From CAISIP01 sp038247175 (GTDB taxonomy: Bacteria; Pseudomonadota; Gammaproteobacteria; Burkholderiales; Burkholderiaceae_C), in NCBI GenBank assembly GCA_038247175.1, contig JBBRVD010000068.1:1-17867 (forward strand): DNA of 17,867 nt, given 5' to 3'. Positions 15,096 to 17,867 of this stretch are shown here, in pieces. A program made the translations under genes and the position numbers. The notes under the pieces are model-generated. The model was not told where the DNA came from. It saw nothing but the letters and a program-made list of their open reading frames with translations, and did not search any database. How positions within the stretch are numbered: the first letter of the stretch is position 1; the number at the start of each line of letters is the position of its first letter.

Positions 15096-15265
15096 CCAGG
15101 TCGACCCGAACCGGTTTCTGGCTGGTGGCCGCGCCGGTTGCGCCGCACCGACCATTCACTGCCATGTTCGGCTGCACCCTGGCGCTGAACATCAGCGCCG
15201 GCGACCTGGCCAACACCATGAGGCGCCTGGGGAATCGGGGTGGCGCGGCATGTTGACCGCCCCTT

Positions 15266-15742
15266 TCAGTGGTGGTGACCGTGCTCCCCGTGCACATGGC
15301 CGTGCGCGATCTCCACCGCAGTGGCGACGCGCACGTCGGTCACCGACAGGATGAAACGCAAGGCCTTGCCCGCCATCGGATGGTTACCGTCCAGCAGTAC
15401 CGTGTCGCCCTTGATCTTGAGCACGTGAAACGCCTGCTCGCGGCCGGATTCATCCCGACCCTGCAGCGTGCCGCCGACCTTGACGCCAGGCGGAAACTGG
15501 GTCTTGGGAATCGTCTGCAGCAGCTTTTCGTCGCGCAGCCCGAAGGCGTCTTCCGGTTGCAGCGCGACCACGGTCTGATAGCCTTTTTCCTGACCCTCGA
15601 GCGCCTGCTCGATCTTGGCAAAGGTGTTGCCGTAGCCACCATGCAGGTAGACCATCGGCTCGGGGCCGGCGTCCAGCGTCTTGTGCGCTGCATCAGTCAC
15701 CTTGTAGCGCAAGGTGACCGCAGTGTCTTTTTCGATTTTCAT
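15266..15742 (-). CDS. slyD: FKBP-type peptidyl-prolyl isomerase SlyD
   Basis: This is a cytoplasmic proline isomerase and chaperone of the SlyD class. The 158-residue protein starts MKIEKDTAVTLRYKVTDAAH. It shows the FKBP strand pattern, the insert-in-flap chaperone domain (VALQPEDAFGLRDEKLLQTIPKTQFP, about residues 60-125) and the return to FKBP (GNHPMAGKALRFILSVTDV). The tail HGHVHGEHGHHH is histidine-rich, as in SlyD proteins that bind nickel, but shorter than that of E. coli and without cysteines. Nickel delivery is therefore possible but not shown. The ATG at 15742 has no strong Shine-Dalgarno. The alpha/beta hydrolase gene lies 98 bp upstream on the same strand. Confidence 0.93.
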   Translation of the reverse strand: MKIEKDTAVTLRYKVTDAAHKTLDAGPEPMVYLHGGYGNTFAKIEQALEGQEKGYQTVVALQPEDAFGLRDEKLLQTIPKTQFPPGVKVGGTLQGRDESGREQAFHVLKIKGDTVLLDGNHPMAGKALRFILSVTDVRVATAVEIAHGHVHGEHGHHH

Positions 15743-15840
15743 GGGGTTGTTTGTACCACCGAAGCGATCCGCCGCGTTGACCGCGATACGTCAAGCCACC
15801 GGTGCCGGCCACCGCCCCGGTACAGTACTGCACGGGCCAG

Positions 15841-16716
15841 TCAGCCGCCACGCAGGAAATCCGCCACCAGCGCCAGTTGGTCCGGCGCGTTGAGTGCCGG
15901 TGCATGGCCGCAACCGGCGATGGTCTCGATGCGCGCACGCGGCCCGCGCTGCGCCATCTGCGCGGCAGCATCGGCGAGCAGCAGGTCAGAGCTCTCGCCA
16001 CGCAGGCACAACACGGCAATGTCCAGACTGTCGTATTCCTTCCAGCGCAGGTAGTCGTCGGGATGGCAGACGAACTGCTGAACCATGGCCGGGTCATAGT
16101 GCGGCGTGACCCGGCCATCGGGCAGGCGCCGGGCAGAGGTCTCGGTCAGATGACGCCACTGTGCGTCGGTCAGGAAACCGTAGGGCTGGTAGACGGTGCG
16201 GAAATACTGCTCCAGCTCGGTGACGGTGGCAAATGCCGATGGGTTGCCGGCATAACTGCGAATTCGGCTGATCGCCGCCTGCGCCAGCTCGGGTCCGGTG
16301 TCGTTGAGCACCAGCCGGGTGATGCGACCCCGCAGCGCACCGGCGGCAGCCAGCAAGCCGATCGAGCCGCCCATCGACGTGCCGACCCAGTCGAATTGCG
16401 CCACACCGAGCTGGTCTACCAGCGCCGTGGCCAGTTGCACGTAAAACGCCAGGCAATACTCGTCGTCGGGTTTTGGACTCCACTGGCTCAGGCCGCGGCC
16501 GATGGTGTCCGGGCAGATCACCCGGTAACCGTCGGCCGGCGTGCTGAGGTGTTCGGCCAGCCCGTCCATGTCGCGCCCGGTGCGGGCCAGGCCGTGCCAG
16601 GCGATCACCGTGCGCGGGTGCCGCGCGCCCCACTCGGTGTAGTGAATCTCGCGTCCGGCACAGCGCAGGTAACGCGATTGGGGACCGAAGCCAGCCCTGC
16701 TGTCGCGGGCGTTCAC
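15841..16716 (-). CDS. Serine alpha/beta hydrolase coupled to livM
   Basis: This is a cytoplasmic alpha/beta-fold hydrolase of 291 residues with an apparent full catalytic triad: S114 in the elbow GTSMGGS, D244 in LRGESSDLL and H271 in GCGHAPALN. The oxyanion region is WHGLARTGRD. The group includes esterases, ring-cleavage-product hydrolases and lactonases; the substrate cannot be fixed. The GTG at 16716 is chosen because it overlaps the livM TGA as GTGA and puts the first conserved strand at the normal place. The open frame extends a further 35 codons upstream inside livM, but that part looks like a livM shadow. Coupling to an amino-acid-type ABC permease hints that the imported compound, or its product, may be the enzyme's substrate (inference). 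Confidence 0.88.
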   Translation of the reverse strand: MNARDSRAGFGPQSRYLRCAGREIHYTEWGARHPRTVIAWHGLARTGRDMDGLAEHLSTPADGYRVICPDTIGRGLSQWSPKPDDEYCLAFYVQLATALVDQLGVAQFDWVGTSMGGSIGLLAAAGALRGRITRLVLNDTGPELAQAAISRIRSYAGNPSAFATVTELEQYFRTVYQPYGFLTDAQWRHLTETSARRLPDGRVTPHYDPAMVQQFVCHPDDYLRWKEYDSLDIAVLCLRGESSDLLLADAAAQMAQRGPRARIETIAGCGHAPALNAPDQLALVADFLRGG

Positions 16717-17801
16717 AACGGCACTCTCACGCTGGTCCTGCGCGCGCTGCGCAGGCGCAAGCGCCCCACCACGCCGGTCGGGAAGTAATACACCGACAAC
16801 ACGAACAGAACGCCCAGCCACAACAACCAGCGTTGCGGCGACAGCAGCGCCGACAACCAGGGCCAGCCTGTGGTCGCCTCGCTGCCCAGCCGCAGCAGGT
16901 CCTGCAGATAACTTTGCGCCACCATGAACAAGGTCGCACCGACCACCGCGCCATACATCGTTCCCATGCCGCCGATGACAACGATCAGCAGCACGTCCAT
17001 CATGATCTCGAACGACAACGAGGTGTCCGGGCCGTTGTAACGCAACCAGAGCGCCAGCATCGCGCCGGCGACACAGGCGAACAGCGCCGACAGGATGCTG
17101 GAGATGGTGCGGTAGACCACCACCCGGTAACCGATCGCCTCGGCGCGGAACTCGTTCTCGCGGATCGCCTGCAGCACCCGGCCGAACGGCGAATTGACGA
17201 TGCGCAGCAGTGTCAGCAGCAACGCCACGGCCAGCACGAACAGCAGGTAGTACGTGACCAGGCGCCCGTTGAGCATGACGCCCAGGAACGCCTCGTCCAT
17301 GAGCTCGAAGCTGGGCGACAAGATCTCGGGCACCTTGAACGTCAGGCCGTCTTCGCCGCCGGTGAACTCGGACAGTTGCGAGGCCAGCGTCAGGAAGGCC
17401 GAGGCCACCGCCAGCGTGATCATGGCGAAAAAGATGGCGCGTACCCGTAGCGAGAACAGCCCGATCACCAGTGCCAGCAGGAACGACAACACCAGTGCGC
17501 AGCCCAGCCCCACCGCCAGGGCCTCCCAGGTCGGGCCCATGCGGGTGGTGGCAATCGCGATGCCATAGGCGCCGATGCCGAAGAACATGGTGTGCGCGAA
17601 GCTCACGATGCCGGTGTAACCCAGCAGCAGGTCGAAGCTGGCCACCAGCACTATGAAGATCAGCACCTTGGCCGCCACGTTGAGCGCCTTCACCCCCGGG
17701 AACAGGAAAGGCGCAAACGCCAGGCCCAGCAGCAATACCAGCAGCAGCATCACCAACGTGCGGCTGCGCGGCAGGTCGTTGGATAGGAGACGGGTCAGCA
17801 T
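16713..17801 (-). CDS. livM: Branched-chain amino-acid-type ABC transporter permease (LivM family)
   Basis: This is an inner-membrane permease of a HAAT-family ABC importer for branched-chain amino acids or related acids and amides. The 362-residue protein has about eight to ten membrane helices. It shows the LivM pattern FDLLLGYTGIVSFAHTMFFGIGAY, TGGEDGL (147-153), the cytoplasmic ATPase-contact loop GRVLQAIRENEFRAEAIGY (about 207-225) and VIGGMGTMYGAVVGA near the C-terminus. The ATG at 17801 follows, after 1 base, a TGA that ends an upstream frame running to the window edge. The partner permease gene (livH type) is probably just outside. The ATPase and binding-protein genes are not in the window. 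The C-terminal tail is arginine-rich. The downstream hydrolase overlaps it by GTGA. Confidence 0.93.
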   Translation of the reverse strand: MLTRLLSNDLPRSRTLVMLLLVLLLGLAFAPFLFPGVKALNVAAKVLIFIVLVASFDLLLGYTGIVSFAHTMFFGIGAYGIAIATTRMGPTWEALAVGLGCALVLSFLLALVIGLFSLRVRAIFFAMITLAVASAFLTLASQLSEFTGGEDGLTFKVPEILSPSFELMDEAFLGVMLNGRLVTYYLLFVLAVALLLTLLRIVNSPFGRVLQAIRENEFRAEAIGYRVVVYRTISSILSALFACVAGAMLALWLRYNGPDTSLSFEIMMDVLLIVVIGGMGTMYGAVVGATLFMVAQSYLQDLLRLGSEATTGWPWLSALLSPQRWLLWLGVLFVLSVYYFPTGVVGRLRLRSARRTSVRVPL

Positions 17802-17805
17802 GTCA

Positions 17806-17867
17806 GTACCGCCCGGCCGTTCCGAAGGGACTGACGGCCCCCTCGGGGGGCAGCGAACGCAGTGAGC
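17806..17867. repeat. Intergenic repeat element with GCCCCCTCGGGGGG hairpin (partial, at edge)
   Basis: The plus strand reads CCGCCCGGCCGTTCCGAAGG and then GCCCCCTCGGGGGGC, a GC hairpin (17837-17851), before CAGCGAACGCAGTGAGC at the window end. The first part resembles the CCGCCGGGCCGCCCCAAGG core of the 59-bp repeats at 5023-5140, here facing away from livM. I recall this type as a dispersed element in Comamonadaceae. It lies in front of livM, inside a probable liv operon. On the minus strand one frame stays open through it and stops at 17803-17805. Confidence 0.65.

Noticed and set aside
15109..15139. Inverted repeat AACCGG...CCGGTT after Bug receptor 2 as a terminator
   Set aside because: The stem is only 6 bp with a 19-base loop and there is no T-run.
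16717..16821. Extended N-terminus of the alpha/beta hydrolase within livM
   Set aside because: The extra 35 codons are the out-of-frame reading of the livM C-terminus. The GTGA overlap at 16716 gives the expected protein start.

Overview
The window is a GC-rich, gene-dense piece of a proteobacterial chromosome. It most likely comes from a betaproteobacterium of the order Burkholderiales, perhaps the Comamonadaceae. This rests on two Bug/TctC-type solute receptors that stand alone, the hpnC-hpnD-hpnE squalene set, a YjgN (DUF898) + M48 protease pair, and intergenic elements of the CCGCCGGGCCGCCCC / GCCCCCTCGGGGGG type that I associate with that family. The assignment is from memory and was not tested. 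I see no rRNA, tRNA, CRISPR array, insertion sequence or prophage gene.

Layout. (1) 1-4051, minus strand: an RND efflux operon, made of a lipoprotein adaptor followed by an inner-membrane pump gene that runs off the left edge. Its promoter (TTGACA-N17-TAGATT) is followed at once by a TGACT-N4-AGTCA palindrome of the kind bound by TetR-family repressors. (2) 4112-7325, plus strand: hpnC-hpnD-hpnE, which converts farnesyl diphosphate to squalene via presqualene diphosphate and hydroxysqualene. Between hpnC and hpnD lie two tandem 59-bp repeats. Each is a 20-codon mini-ORF that overlaps its neighbours by ATGA/GTGA and ends with an AGGG Shine-Dalgarno-like motif for the next start. (3) 7297-9098, minus strand: a Bug-type receptor preceded by a HAD phosphatase. 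(4) 9118-10218, plus strand: hemH (ferrochelatase), whose start is 19 bp from the HAD start. (5) 10413-13679, minus strand: yjgN, an M48 metalloprotease and an epoxide-hydrolase-like protein. (6) 13680-14123: an intergenic region carrying six copies of a 9-bp AGGAGG-containing repeat. (7) 14124-15095, plus strand: a second Bug receptor. (8) 15266-17801, minus strand: livM, a serine alpha/beta hydrolase coupled to it by GTGA, and slyD. A repeat element in front of livM reaches the right edge.

Functional themes are envelope and transport (RND pump, LivM, two periplasmic receptors, YjgN, M48), isoprenoid lipid synthesis (hpnCDE), haem synthesis (hemH) and protein folding (slyD). No single new system is obvious. 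The most unusual structure is the stop/start relay of repeated mini-ORFs at 5010-5144. Next come the SD-like minisatellite and the repressor-type palindrome squeezed between the efflux operon and hpnC.
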